Assembly: GCF_020711195.1 (NCBI RefSeq)
Contig: NZ_JAJFAT010000001.1
Span: 220,617-284,616 of the forward strand
Reading direction: 5' to 3'
From: Halanaerobium polyolivorans
GTDB taxonomy: Bacteria; Bacillota; Halanaerobiia; Halanaerobiales; Halanaerobiaceae
DNA length: 64,000 bases
Within the stretch, counting starts at the first letter, position 1. Each line of letters begins with the position of its first letter. A program made the translations under genes and the position numbers. Below are positions 8,826 through 17,923 of this stretch, one piece after another. The notes under the pieces are model-generated. The model had not been told where the DNA came from, made no database searches, and saw nothing but the letters and a program-made list of their open reading frames with translations.

Positions 8826-9944
8826 TTATAATAGTTTATTTAGTTTTGCTATGATTTGATCTATTTCAGTTTTAGTGATATTTAAAGCAGGTAGAAAACG
8901 GATTGTTTTTCCCTTTAAAACATTGAGCAGCAGACCATTTTCTTCAGCTTCATTACGCAGATCTACTATCTCTTCTTTCAATTCTAGACCCAGCATTAAA
9001 CCTATCCCTCTTACTTCTTTAATTTTATCAGAATCAATTTTTTTCAAGTTATTATAAAAATAATCTCCATTTTCTTTGATTTGAGCTTCCATGTTTTTAA
9101 GTTTTTCTAAAACTATTTTAGCTCCTCTTAAAGCTAAGGGGTTTGGAGCAAAAGTAGAGCCGTGATCTCCAGCTGCTAAAACTTCTCTCATTTCTCCTGC
9201 CATTATTACAGCACCTAGGGGTAAACCTCCACCTAATGCTTTGGCAACTGTAATTAAATCAGCTTCAATATCATAATGTTGAAAAGAATATTTTTTTGCA
9301 GTTCTATATAATCCTGCCTGGACTTCATCAATTGCCATTATCCAGTTATTAGCTGCTGTTAATTTTTTTAATTCTGCAACAAAGTCTTTATCTGCAGGCC
9401 TTACTCCTCCTGAACCCTGGAGTGGTTCAAAAAATACTGCCTTAATATCTGGGTTTTCAGCTGCTGTTTTTCTTAATGATTCAATATTATTAAATTCAGC
9501 TTCTATTGTATTAGGAAGCAGTGGTTTGAACTGATCTTTGATTTCAGGAAAACCATTAACCGATAATGCACCTAAACTTCTTCCATGAAATGAATTAGAA
9601 AAATATAATATTTTCCCATCTTTAATTTTCTTTTTAACTATTTTTAAAGCAAGTTCTGTAGCTTCAGTTCCTGAATTAACATAAAAAACTTTTTCGTCTT
9701 GCTGAGATAAAAGCTGAGAAACTGCTTCTATATCTTCATCTAAAAAGTAATTAGAAGTATGGGCATAACGATCTAATTTTGATTTAAGAGAATTTATTAC
9801 TTCTGGGTGGCTGTGTCCTAAAGCTAAAACACCAATCCCTGAAAAAGTATCAATATATTTCTTTCCTTTTTTATCATAGATATAGACTCCATCTGCGAAA
9901 TCAATTTCAAAGTCATAATGATTATATAGATTTAAATAATTCAT
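8826..9944 (-). CDS. Class III aminotransferase, probable N-acetyl-LL-diaminopimelate aminotransferase
   Basis: The 372-residue PLP enzyme is of the acetylornithine aminotransferase (ArgD) type. It has FFVNSGTEATELALK-like VNSGTEATELALK, YFSNSFHGRSLGAL, MAIDEVQAGLYRT with the PLP-ring Asp, and VAKALGGGLPLGAV with the Schiff-base Lys. It is the last gene of the lysine operon and follows dapH by only a few bases. That position suggests it transaminates N-acetyl-2-amino-6-oxopimelate. Acetylornithine activity is possible too, because the family is promiscuous. No N-acetyl-DAP deacetylase is in the operon. ATG 9944 is chosen over GTG 9953 because AGGTGG lies five bases before it. Confidence 0.8.
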   Translation of the reverse strand: MNYLNLYNHYDFEIDFADGVYIYDKKGKKYIDTFSGIGVLALGHSHPEVINSLKSKLDRYAHTSNYFLDEDIEAVSQLLSQQDEKVFYVNSGTEATELALKIVKKKIKDGKILYFSNSFHGRSLGALSVNGFPEIKDQFKPLLPNTIEAEFNNIESLRKTAAENPDIKAVFFEPLQGSGGVRPADKDFVAELKKLTAANNWIMAIDEVQAGLYRTAKKYSFQHYDIEADLITVAKALGGGLPLGAVIMAGEMREVLAAGDHGSTFAPNPLALRGAKIVLEKLKNMEAQIKENGDYFYNNLKKIDSDKIKEVRGIGLMLGLELKEEIVDLRNEAEENGLLLNVLKGKTIRFLPALNITKTEIDQIIAKLNKLL

Positions 9945-9956
9945 TATAACCACCTA

Positions 9957-10655
9957 TTACAACTTACGCAGACTGGAAACTAATTCAGTTTTTTGTTTTG
10001 TTTTATCATCTACATCTTTGATCTTTTTAGCTGGAGCACCAGCATAAACAGATGCAGGTGGTACATCATCAATTACTACTGAACCAGCAGCAATTACAGC
10101 ACCTTCACCAATTTTTACTCCTTCTAAAACAACAACATTAGCTCCAATTAAAACATTGTCTTCAACTATTACTGGATCAGCACTTGGTGGTTCAATTACA
10201 CCTGCTAAGACAGTTCCAGCACCAATATGACAGTTATTACCAACAGTAGCTCTACCACCTAAAACTGTATTCATATCAATCATTGTATTTTCGCCAATTT
10301 TAGCACCAATGTTAATTACTGCCCCCATCATAATTACACAACCATCACCAATCTCAACCTGATCTCGAATATGAACCCCTGGTTCAATTCTTGCATTATA
10401 TTTGTTGTAGTCTGCTAAAGGAATTGCTGAATTTTTGCGGTCCATTTCAATTTTTTCTTTGTGAAGTTTGTTACCAAGCTTTTCTCTGATTTCATTTACT
10501 TGATTGTTATCACAAAAAACAATACCAGAATTATCATCACCAAAATAATCATATTCACTTAAAGCCTCACTTAAAGCTTCTCCCTGCACATATAGTTTTA
10601 CAGGTGTTTTCTTTTCCGAATTGGAAATGTAATCAATTAAATCATAAGAATTCAT
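9957..10655 (-). CDS. dapH: Tetrahydrodipicolinate N-acetyltransferase
   Basis: The 232-residue protein has a short N-terminal domain (SNSEKKTPVKLYVQG) and a left-handed beta helix of hexapeptide repeats. Family-diagnostic stretches are RIEPGVHIRDQVEIGD, VLGGRATVGNNCHIGAG and VLAGVIEPPSADPV. DapH acetylates tetrahydrodipicolinate with acetyl-CoA in the cytoplasm, the branch point of the acetylase route to meso-DAP and lysine. It follows dapB by 24 bases and is almost contiguous with the aminotransferase that would use its product. Length and sequence match the Bacillus DapH type closely. I did not see features of the succinyl (DapD) type. Confidence 0.95.
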   Translation of the reverse strand: MNSYDLIDYISNSEKKTPVKLYVQGEALSEALSEYDYFGDDNSGIVFCDNNQVNEIREKLGNKLHKEKIEMDRKNSAIPLADYNKYNARIEPGVHIRDQVEIGDGCVIMMGAVINIGAKIGENTMIDMNTVLGGRATVGNNCHIGAGTVLAGVIEPPSADPVIVEDNVLIGANVVVLEGVKIGEGAVIAAGSVVIDDVPPASVYAGAPAKKIKDVDDKTKQKTELVSSLRKL

Positions 10656-10679
10656 TTTGTATCACTCCATTTTATATAT

Positions 10680-11327
10680 TTAATTTGTTAATATATCTTT
10701 AAAAGAATATAAACCGGGGTTTAAATCCAATATTTTTTCAGCACTTAAGAGTACACCCTTTGTAAAGGCTTCTCTAGAATAAGCTCTATGTTTTAAAGTT
10801 AAAACCTCACCAGTACTGGCAAAATAAACTTCATGTTCACCAAATTCTGAACCAAGTCTTTTTGAATGCATATCAATATCTCTATCTATCAAATCTGAGA
10901 GCATAATTGCTGTGCCAGAAGGTTTGTCTTTTTTAAATCTATGGTGAGTTTCAGAAATTTCAATATCCCAGTCCTGATCAATATAATTATCTACTTTAGA
11001 GACAAGTTCACTTAAAATATTGATTCCAATTGAGAAATTAAAACTCTGAATAACTGCTACCTTTTCTGCTAATTGATTTAGCTGCTTGAAATCAGCTTCA
11101 TCTAAGCCGGTTGTCCCAATAACCAAAGGAATCTCTTTTTCTTTTATAACTTTGACTGTTTCCGGAAAAGCTTCTTTTAAAGAGAAATCAATTATTAATT
11201 CAGGTTTTTCTATTTCCTTTTCACCATTTTCATCTTTTTGATAAACTAATTCATGGCCAGCTTGAGAAAAAAGTTTCTCTATGGCCTCTCCCATTCTTCC
11301 TGAATAACCTATGATTCCATATTTCAT
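10680..11327 (-). CDS. dapB: 4-hydroxy-tetrahydrodipicolinate reductase, short form
   Basis: The N-terminus is a Rossmann fold (IIGYSGRMGEAIEKLF). The catalytic and substrate loop is visible as ISETHHRFKKDKPSGTAIML, the E-x-H-H-x-x-K-x-D-x-P-S-G-T-A signature with its general-base His and Lys. It reduces the DapA product with NAD(P)H. At 215 residues it is shorter than the usual 240-270. The missing length lies in the region between the Rossmann strands, and similar short forms are known in Thermotoga-type DapB. Its start overlaps the dapA stop by four bases (ATGA), so the two are translationally coupled. Confidence 0.93.
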   Translation of the reverse strand: MKYGIIGYSGRMGEAIEKLFSQAGHELVYQKDENGEKEIEKPELIIDFSLKEAFPETVKVIKEKEIPLVIGTTGLDEADFKQLNQLAEKVAVIQSFNFSIGINILSELVSKVDNYIDQDWDIEISETHHRFKKDKPSGTAIMLSDLIDRDIDMHSKRLGSEFGEHEVYFASTGEVLTLKHRAYSREAFTKGVLLSAEKILDLNPGLYSFKDILTN

Positions 11328-12202
11328 ATAATTTCTAACCTCCTCATCTCCTCTAAGAGAATTTCCTGATTCTTGGAGCTTAACTTTATAAGAGGACGAC
11401 GCAAATTATTATTAGCCAGACCGATTTGAGCCATTGCAAATTTAATTGGAATTGGATTAACATCAATAAATATTAACTGCATTAAACGATGATATTTATA
11501 ATATAGTTCTCTAGCAGCTGGATAATCTTCTCCTAAAATATGATCACAAATTTCTTTCATTACACCTGGCAGTAAATTAGAAAGCACAGAAATAACTCCA
11601 CTTCCTCCAGACATCATCAGCGGCATTGCCTGATCATCATTACCAGATAAGATAGTACTTTTATCTCCAGTTAGAGAAATCACATCTAGAATTTGGCTCA
11701 TATCACCACTTGCTTCCTTAATAGCGACAATATTATCTGCTTTATCAGCCATTTCTTTAAATGTTTTTGCTTCAATATTAACTCCGGTTCTAGAGGGAAC
11801 ATTATAGACAATAATAGGCAGCTCAGTTCTTTCTGCAACATAGGTGTAATGATCTACAAGACCAGCTTGACTGGTTTTATTATAATAAGGAGTTACAATC
11901 AAGAGGCCATCTGCACCCTGCTCTTCTGCCATTTCATTCATCTCTACAACTTTAACTGTATCATTGGTGCCGGTACCAATGATTACTGGTAGCTCACCAT
12001 CAGCTTTAGCAACTGCCATTTTTGTTAATTCTTTTCTTTCTTCAAAATGAATGGTTGGTGATTCACCAGTAGTACCCATTACAATTAATGCATCAACATT
12101 GTTTTCTAGTTGGTGATCTAAAATTTTCTCAAAGAGCTGATAATCAACATCGCCGTTTTCTTTAAATGGTGTGATTAGAGCTGTTCCTAAACCTTTAAAC
12201 AT
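11324..12202 (-). CDS. dapA: 4-hydroxy-tetrahydrodipicolinate synthase
   Basis: The 292-residue TIM barrel carries IVMGTTGESPTIHFEER, the pyruvate/threonine motif. It also has IVYNVPSRTGVNI with the catalytic Tyr and VAIKEASGDMSQ with the Schiff-base Lys near residue 162. It condenses pyruvate with aspartate semialdehyde, the first committed step to DAP and lysine. The start is two bases after the lysA stop, and the end overlaps dapB by four bases. Control is through the lysine riboswitch upstream of lysA. No aspartokinase or aspartate semialdehyde dehydrogenase gene is in this window. Confidence 0.97.
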   Translation of the reverse strand: MFKGLGTALITPFKENGDVDYQLFEKILDHQLENNVDALIVMGTTGESPTIHFEERKELTKMAVAKADGELPVIIGTGTNDTVKVVEMNEMAEEQGADGLLIVTPYYNKTSQAGLVDHYTYVAERTELPIIVYNVPSRTGVNIEAKTFKEMADKADNIVAIKEASGDMSQILDVISLTGDKSTILSGNDDQAMPLMMSGGSGVISVLSNLLPGVMKEICDHILGEDYPAARELYYKYHRLMQLIFIDVNPIPIKFAMAQIGLANNNLRRPLIKLSSKNQEILLEEMRRLEII

Positions 12203-12204
12203 AA

Positions 12205-13443
12205 TTAATAGCCTCCTATAATAGTATTAGTGTAATCTTCAAATGTTTCATCCCGCCTGATCTTTTTGACTTCTCCATCTTTAGTGTACAAAAACTCACT
12301 ATTTTTCAACATACCATTATAATTAAAACCCATAGCATGACCATGAGCACCAGTATCATGTATAACTATTATATCATCTTTTTTACTTAAAGGAAGCTCT
12401 CTATTAACCGCAAATTTATCATTGTTTTCACAAAGTGATCCCACAACATCATAAATCTCCAACTCTGTTTCTGCTCTTTCTTCGGCATCAATATTACTTA
12501 AATGATGATAACTTCCATACATACCAGGTCTCATTAAGTCTGACATTGAAGCATCAAGCCCTAAATATTTTTTAAATGTTTCCTTTTCTTTAATCACCCT
12601 TGTAACTAAATATCCAGATTCTCCACTGACATATCTACCTGATTCCAGAAAAATTTTAGGACTTAAATTTTCCGCAAGAATGATCTCCTGATATGATTGA
12701 TATACTGCCTCAGCAATTGCTTCTAAATCAACTTCTTGTTCTGGTAAATAGGGAATGCCAATTCCACCGCCAATATTGATAAATTCTATTTCTACTCCAA
12801 ATTCATCGATTAATTCTAGAGCAAAACTAAAGATCATTTCTGTATAATCTTTAAATATGGCTGGATCATTTTCATTTGAAACCACCATTGTATGCAGTCC
12901 AAGTTTTTGAATGCCATTATCGGCTAAAAAAGAAACAGCTTTTTTAATTTGTTCTGCAGTAGAACCAAATTTAGAATCTTTAGAGTCACCCATAATTTCA
13001 TTTTCAATTGAGCCTGGATTTAATCTAAAAGAAATATTTTCAGGTATAATACCATTCTCAAAGAGTTCATAAATATCAGCAGCCCAATCGATATTAATAA
13101 TAGCGCCTCTATCAACCGCATATTGATAAGCATCAAGTGTGGTTAAATTAGAGGTGAACATTATGTCAGTACCTTCAAAGCCAACCTTTTCTGCCAGTTT
13201 TATTTCTGATACTGTTGCTGCATCAACTCCACAATTCATGTCTTTCATAATCTTTAAAATATGTGGATTCGGATTTGCTTTGATGGCAAAATATTCTTTG
13301 AAATCAGTCCAATTAAATGAATTAAGCAAATTATTTAACCTCTTTATAATTACTCTTTCATCATAAATATGAAAGGGAGTACCATTTTCTTCAACAATTT
13401 TTCTTATTTTCTGCTTTGGGATAGTAATATTTTTCATAGCCAT
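12205..13443 (-). CDS. lysA: Diaminopimelate decarboxylase
   Basis: The 412-residue protein is a fold-type III PLP enzyme with the Lys in EYFAIKANPNPHIL near residue 53. It has the glycine loop INIGGGIGIPY, FLESGRYVSGESGYLV and GSLCENNDKFAVNREL with the catalytic Cys across the dimer interface. It makes L-lysine from meso-DAP. It is the first gene of the operon, directly behind the riboswitch. GGAGTAGG precedes the ATG at 13443. A second ATG two codons in is possible. Some clostridial homologues are annotated as carboxynorspermidine or ornithine decarboxylases, but the operon argues for LysA. Confidence 0.93.
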   Translation of the reverse strand: MAMKNITIPKQKIRKIVEENGTPFHIYDERVIIKRLNNLLNSFNWTDFKEYFAIKANPNPHILKIMKDMNCGVDAATVSEIKLAEKVGFEGTDIMFTSNLTTLDAYQYAVDRGAIINIDWAADIYELFENGIIPENISFRLNPGSIENEIMGDSKDSKFGSTAEQIKKAVSFLADNGIQKLGLHTMVVSNENDPAIFKDYTEMIFSFALELIDEFGVEIEFINIGGGIGIPYLPEQEVDLEAIAEAVYQSYQEIILAENLSPKIFLESGRYVSGESGYLVTRVIKEKETFKKYLGLDASMSDLMRPGMYGSYHHLSNIDAEERAETELEIYDVVGSLCENNDKFAVNRELPLSKKDDIIVIHDTGAHGHAMGFNYNGMLKNSEFLYTKDGEVKKIRRDETFEDYTNTIIGGY

Positions 13444-13490
13444 AACCTACTCCATTTTTGTATTTTTTTCCAATCTAATTTTAGCATAAC

Positions 13491-13515
13491 AAAAACTCAG
13501 CGAATTCGCTGAGTT
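13491..13515 (-). terminator. Riboswitch-controlled terminator before lysA
   Basis: A perfect 20-base palindrome (13495-13514) gives a stem of ACTCAGCG / CGCTGAGT, followed on the minus strand by a T-rich run (TTTTTGTTATG). It lies between the lysine aptamer and the lysA start, the expected place for the OFF-state terminator. Confidence 0.85.
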
Positions 13516-13548
13516 AAATAGCTTAACCAGAGAAATCACCTCTTCCAA

Positions 13549-13750
13549 ATCTTTTGAGATAGCTCAACACTAAAAGTCTGGATTAAACTTTTAATGACAG
13601 TTCTGCACATATTTTATGCAGACCCAGCAGTTAAATGCTTAAGCTCAATTAACCACTTCGGCGAATAAACCTTTCACTTAAAATCTTAAGCTTAAATTAA
13701 ACTTTAAGTTACTAATTTATAATTCGCGCCTCTACCCCATCCAAAAAGAT
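13549..13750 (-). promoter_or_regulatory. Lysine riboswitch (L box) aptamer
   Basis: On the minus strand the conserved L-box blocks occur in order: GGGGTAGAGGCGCGA, GTGAAAGG, TCGCCGAAG, GCTGGGTCT, GAACTGTCATT and GAGCTATC. P1 can form between ATCTTTT at the 5' end (13750-13744) and AAAAGAT (13555-13549). Lysine binding is known to stabilise P1 and so favour the terminator. Here that would shut off lysA-dapA-dapB-dapH and the aminotransferase together. Aptamer limits are set by the P1 pairing I can see. Confidence 0.93.
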
Positions 13751-13807
13751 GAGGCATTTTCCTATTTAATTTATTCAATTTTAATATTTATAATATTACT
13801 TAGATTT

Positions 13808-13836
13808 AGTATATATAATTGTAGTTTTATTGTCAA
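13808..13836 (-). promoter_or_regulatory. Promoter of the lysine operon
   Basis: TTGACA (13836-13831), 17 bases and TATACT (13813-13808) on the minus strand. Transcription would begin about 50 bases before the riboswitch P1. Confidence 0.8.
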
Positions 13837-13877
13837 GAAAATCTCAGAGATTTATTTATAGTTTAGAAATATTCTTT

Positions 13878-15334
<1,457 letters not shown>

Positions 15335-15353
15335 ATAAAAGTTAAATATAAGC

Positions 15354-15389
15354 AAAAAACCCCGTTCTTTTATAGAGCTGGGGTTTTTT
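15354..15389. terminator. Bidirectional terminator between gdhA and the betaine transporter
   Basis: AAAAAACCCC (15354-15363) pairs with GGGGTTTTTT (15380-15389) around a short loop, so a T run follows the stem in both directions. Confidence 0.9.
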
Positions 15390-15404
15390 GTTCTCTTATT
15401 ATTT

Positions 15405-16253
15405 TTAAGAATCTCTACCAAACATTCTATCTAAGACCATTGCTATAATAACTATTCCCAGACCTGCCTCAAAACCAAGTCCAATATCAACCATGTTAAG
15501 AGATCTCAATACTGGCTGTCCTAGTCCACCTGCACCAATCATAGCTGCAATAACAACCATTGATAGGGAAAGCATAATACATTGATTAATTCCCATCATT
15601 ATTGACGGCATTGCTCCAGGCAGTTCAATCTTAAATAATATCTGCCACCAGTTAGCACCAAAAGCATGGCCTGCCTCTTTTAATTCTTCATCTACCTGCT
15701 TAATACCAAGATAGGTTAGTCTTATCGGGGGTGCAATTGCAAATACTACTGTTGCAATAACTCCTGAGACATTCCCAAGTCCAAAAAACATTAGAGCAGG
15801 TATTAAATAAACAAAGGGCGGGATAGTCTGCATAAAATCTAAAATAGGTCTAGTTATATAATCTATATATTTATTATGTGCTTTTAAAATTCCAATTGGT
15901 ATTCCTAAAATTAAAGCTACAAGTACAGAAGTTATTATTGAAGCAAGGGTTACAACTAGTGGATCCCACATTTCTATATTATGAACTAGCCCAAGCCCTA
16001 ATACCACAAATATTGCCAGCTTATAGCCTTTTAATTTCCAGGCAATTAAAGCAAATATGGCTATTAGTACAAATGGGTTAGGGAAAGCTAATACTGTTTC
16101 TACACTACTAACTATAAAGCCAATTAAAGCAGAAAAACCATCTAAAACTCCTTGGAAATTATTTATAATAAAATCAACTAGAGCCTCTACCCAATTACCC
16201 AAAGGAATTCTAGTTGTTAACAATGAGATAATTTCGTTAATCTTAATCACCAT
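15405..16253 (-). CDS. opuAB: Glycine betaine/proline ABC transporter permease
   Basis: This 282-residue membrane protein has six or more helices in the C-terminal two thirds. The ABC coupling loop is EELKEAGHAFGANWWQILFKIELPGA (about residues 190-215), with the E-A-G-x8-I-x-L-P signature. The segment LDFMQTIPPFVYLIPALMFFG is typical of ProW/OpuAB. It moves compatible solutes inward with the ATPase encoded just upstream. The usual substrate-binding protein is neither fused nor adjacent. The start is unclear: AAGGATGGTGATTAAG puts ATG 16253 inside its own ribosome site, while ATT codons lie at better spacing. Confidence 0.88.
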   Translation of the reverse strand: MVIKINEIISLLTTRIPLGNWVEALVDFIINNFQGVLDGFSALIGFIVSSVETVLAFPNPFVLIAIFALIAWKLKGYKLAIFVVLGLGLVHNIEMWDPLVVTLASIITSVLVALILGIPIGILKAHNKYIDYITRPILDFMQTIPPFVYLIPALMFFGLGNVSGVIATVVFAIAPPIRLTYLGIKQVDEELKEAGHAFGANWWQILFKIELPGAMPSIMMGINQCIMLSLSMVVIAAMIGAGGLGQPVLRSLNMVDIGLGFEAGLGIVIIAMVLDRMFGRDS

Positions 16254-16310
16254 CCTTATTGAATAAAAATTGTCTTATATCAACTTATAATTTTGAGAGT
16301 ATAATAATTT

Positions 16311-17489
16311 TTAAACATTCTCAGAGGCAAGATTAGCCAAAACGCTTGTTTTTACTATTATTCCTTCTAATTTATTTTCTTCATCTAAAACTGGTAAAGG
16401 GGTATTAATATCGGCAATTTTTGCGAAGAGCTGGTCTACTTTTTCATCAGGTTCTGCAATAGGAACATCCTGAATGATTTCTTCAATATCTTCTTTGTCT
16501 TTATTTATATACTCAACTACATCTTCAAGTTTAACTATTCCTCTATATTTTCTATTTTCACCCAGAACAAAAATACTTCCCAGTTCATTATTTCTCATTT
16601 TGTGAAGGGCAGTTCTTAGCCCATCCTGATTATAGAGCACAGCTTTGGGCTTGTCCATTATATCTTCAGCTGTTAAAACACGGGAACGATTTACATCCTG
16701 CACAAATTCTGCTACATAATCATTTTCGGCGTTTGTTAATATCTCTTCATGATTACCAATCTGTACAATTTTACCATCTTTCATAATTGCTATTCTATCA
16801 CCAAGTTTAAGGGCTTCATCGAGATCATGGGTAATAAATATTATGGTTTTATCAATATGCTCATAAAGGTCTAAAAGTTTATCCTGCATATCTTTTTTTA
16901 TTAATGGATCAAGAGCACTAAAAGGTTCATCCATTAAAAGCACATCTGTATCTACTGCCAGTGCTCTAGCAAGACCAACCCGCTGCTGCATTCCACCACT
17001 TAATTGATCAGGCATTTGCTCTTCCCAGCCATCAAGTCCAACCTGTTTTAAAGCTTTTTTGGCCTTTTTGCTTCTTTCCTCTTTATCCATTCCCTGTATT
17101 TCTAGACCGAATTCTGCATTTTCTTGAACCGTACGATAAGGAAAAAGAGCAAAATTTTGAAATACCATCCCGAACTTTTTTCTTCTAAATTCCCTTAATT
17201 GATCTTTATTCAACTCCATTATGTCTTTGCCATCTACTCTTATAGAACCAGATGTTGGCTCAATTAATCTGTTTAAACAGCGCAGTAAGGTTGATTTGCC
17301 ACTACCTGATAGTCCCATAATGACAAAGATTTCTCCTTCTTTCACTTCAAAGCTAGCATCATTAACACCTACTGTTGCACCTGTTTTTTCGAGTATTTCG
17401 TCTTTAGATATTCCATCTTTGAGCATTTCAATTTCTTTTTTTCCTTTTCCATCAAAAATCTTATAAAGATTATTTACTTGTATTTTCAA
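16311..17489 (-). CDS. opuAA: Glycine betaine/proline ABC transporter ATPase with CBS domains
   Basis: The 392-residue subunit has Walker A GLSGSGKSTLLRCL, signature QLSGGMQQRVGLARAL and Walker B DVLLMDEPFSAL, followed by the H-loop FITHDLDEAL. The long N-terminal insert before Walker A (KDGISKDEILEKTGATVGVN) is typical of ProV/OpuAA. The C-terminal 120 residues form a tandem CBS pair (RVLTAEDIMDKPKAVL onwards). In OpuA these sense ionic strength or cyclic di-AMP and gate transport. The frame extends to 17576, but GGGGTG sets the TTG at 17489 (LKIQVNNLYK). The permease gene follows 57 bases later. A hairpin-bearing leader lies upstream. Confidence 0.93.
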   Translation of the reverse strand: MKIQVNNLYKIFDGKGKKEIEMLKDGISKDEILEKTGATVGVNDASFEVKEGEIFVIMGLSGSGKSTLLRCLNRLIEPTSGSIRVDGKDIMELNKDQLREFRRKKFGMVFQNFALFPYRTVQENAEFGLEIQGMDKEERSKKAKKALKQVGLDGWEEQMPDQLSGGMQQRVGLARALAVDTDVLLMDEPFSALDPLIKKDMQDKLLDLYEHIDKTIIFITHDLDEALKLGDRIAIMKDGKIVQIGNHEEILTNAENDYVAEFVQDVNRSRVLTAEDIMDKPKAVLYNQDGLRTALHKMRNNELGSIFVLGENRKYRGIVKLEDVVEYINKDKEDIEEIIQDVPIAEPDEKVDQLFAKIADINTPLPVLDEENKLEGIIVKTSVLANLASENV

Positions 17490-17532
17490 GTTCTTCACCC
17501 CACTTGTTTTTGATTTTAAACTTTCTAAGCTC

Positions 17533-17588
17533 TTTAAAAACAAAAATGGTCTAGAAATGTTCATTTTTTTGAACAAATTCTAAACCAT
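17533..17588 (-). promoter_or_regulatory. Terminator-like hairpin in the betaine transporter leader
   Basis: On the minus strand ATGGTTTAGAATTTGTTCA (from 17588) pairs with TGAACATTTCTAGACCAT around a short A-rich loop. TTTTTGTTTTT (17544-17533) follows. The hairpin sits between the promoter at 17674-17702 and the TTG start, about 45 bases before the gene. It therefore looks like an attenuator. The ligand or sensor is unknown, and I see no ydaO (c-di-AMP) riboswitch consensus. Confidence 0.6.
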
Positions 17589-17673
17589 AATATTTTTCTC
17601 TATTTTTATCAGCAATAAAGCTGCTCTGATAATAATAAGCGGCAAAAATAAAAAGCAAATTTAACTCGCTTAA

Positions 17674-17702
17674 ATAATAACAAAGAACTTCTAATTTGTC
17701 AA
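17674..17702 (-). promoter_or_regulatory. Promoter of the betaine transporter operon
   Basis: TTGACA (17702-17697), 17 bases and TATTAT (17679-17674) on the minus strand. The predicted leader is about 175 bases long. It also contains a smaller hairpin (TTATCAG ... CTGATAA) near 17605-17632. Confidence 0.7.
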
Positions 17703-17728
17703 ACCTTGAGAAAGCATGAGAATTAAAT

Positions 17729-17757
17729 TTGACTTTAGAGATTGCTTAAGTTATACT
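17729..17757 (+). promoter_or_regulatory. Promoter of the DEAD-box helicase gene
   Basis: TTGACT (17729-17734), 17 bases and TATACT (17752-17757). The predicted start near 17764 gives a leader of about 160 bases. Confidence 0.75.
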
Positions 17758-17807
17758 TAATGAGTTGAATAAAAGTTAATCTAAAATAAATAGAAAATAT
17801 AGCACCT

Positions 17808-17843
17808 AAACCTTGACTATATACTTTTAGTCAGGGGTTTTTT
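17808..17843 (+). promoter_or_regulatory. Terminator-like hairpin in the helicase leader
   Basis: AAACCTTGACTA pairs with TAGTCAGGGGTTT around TATACTTT, followed by TTTTTTG. It lies after the helicase promoter and 80 bases before its start codon, with no gene in between. It should act as an attenuator of the helicase mRNA. Confidence 0.65.
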
Positions 17844-17923
17844 GTTTTTAGAATAAATTATTTGTTTAATGGATTAATAAACTTTAAAAAACGCAATAAA
17901 TTAAAAAGGAAGTGGAATTAGAT

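Noticed and set aside
17589..17667. ydaO-type c-di-AMP riboswitch before the betaine genes
   Set aside because: The leader is too short before the hairpin and lacks the conserved sequence blocks.
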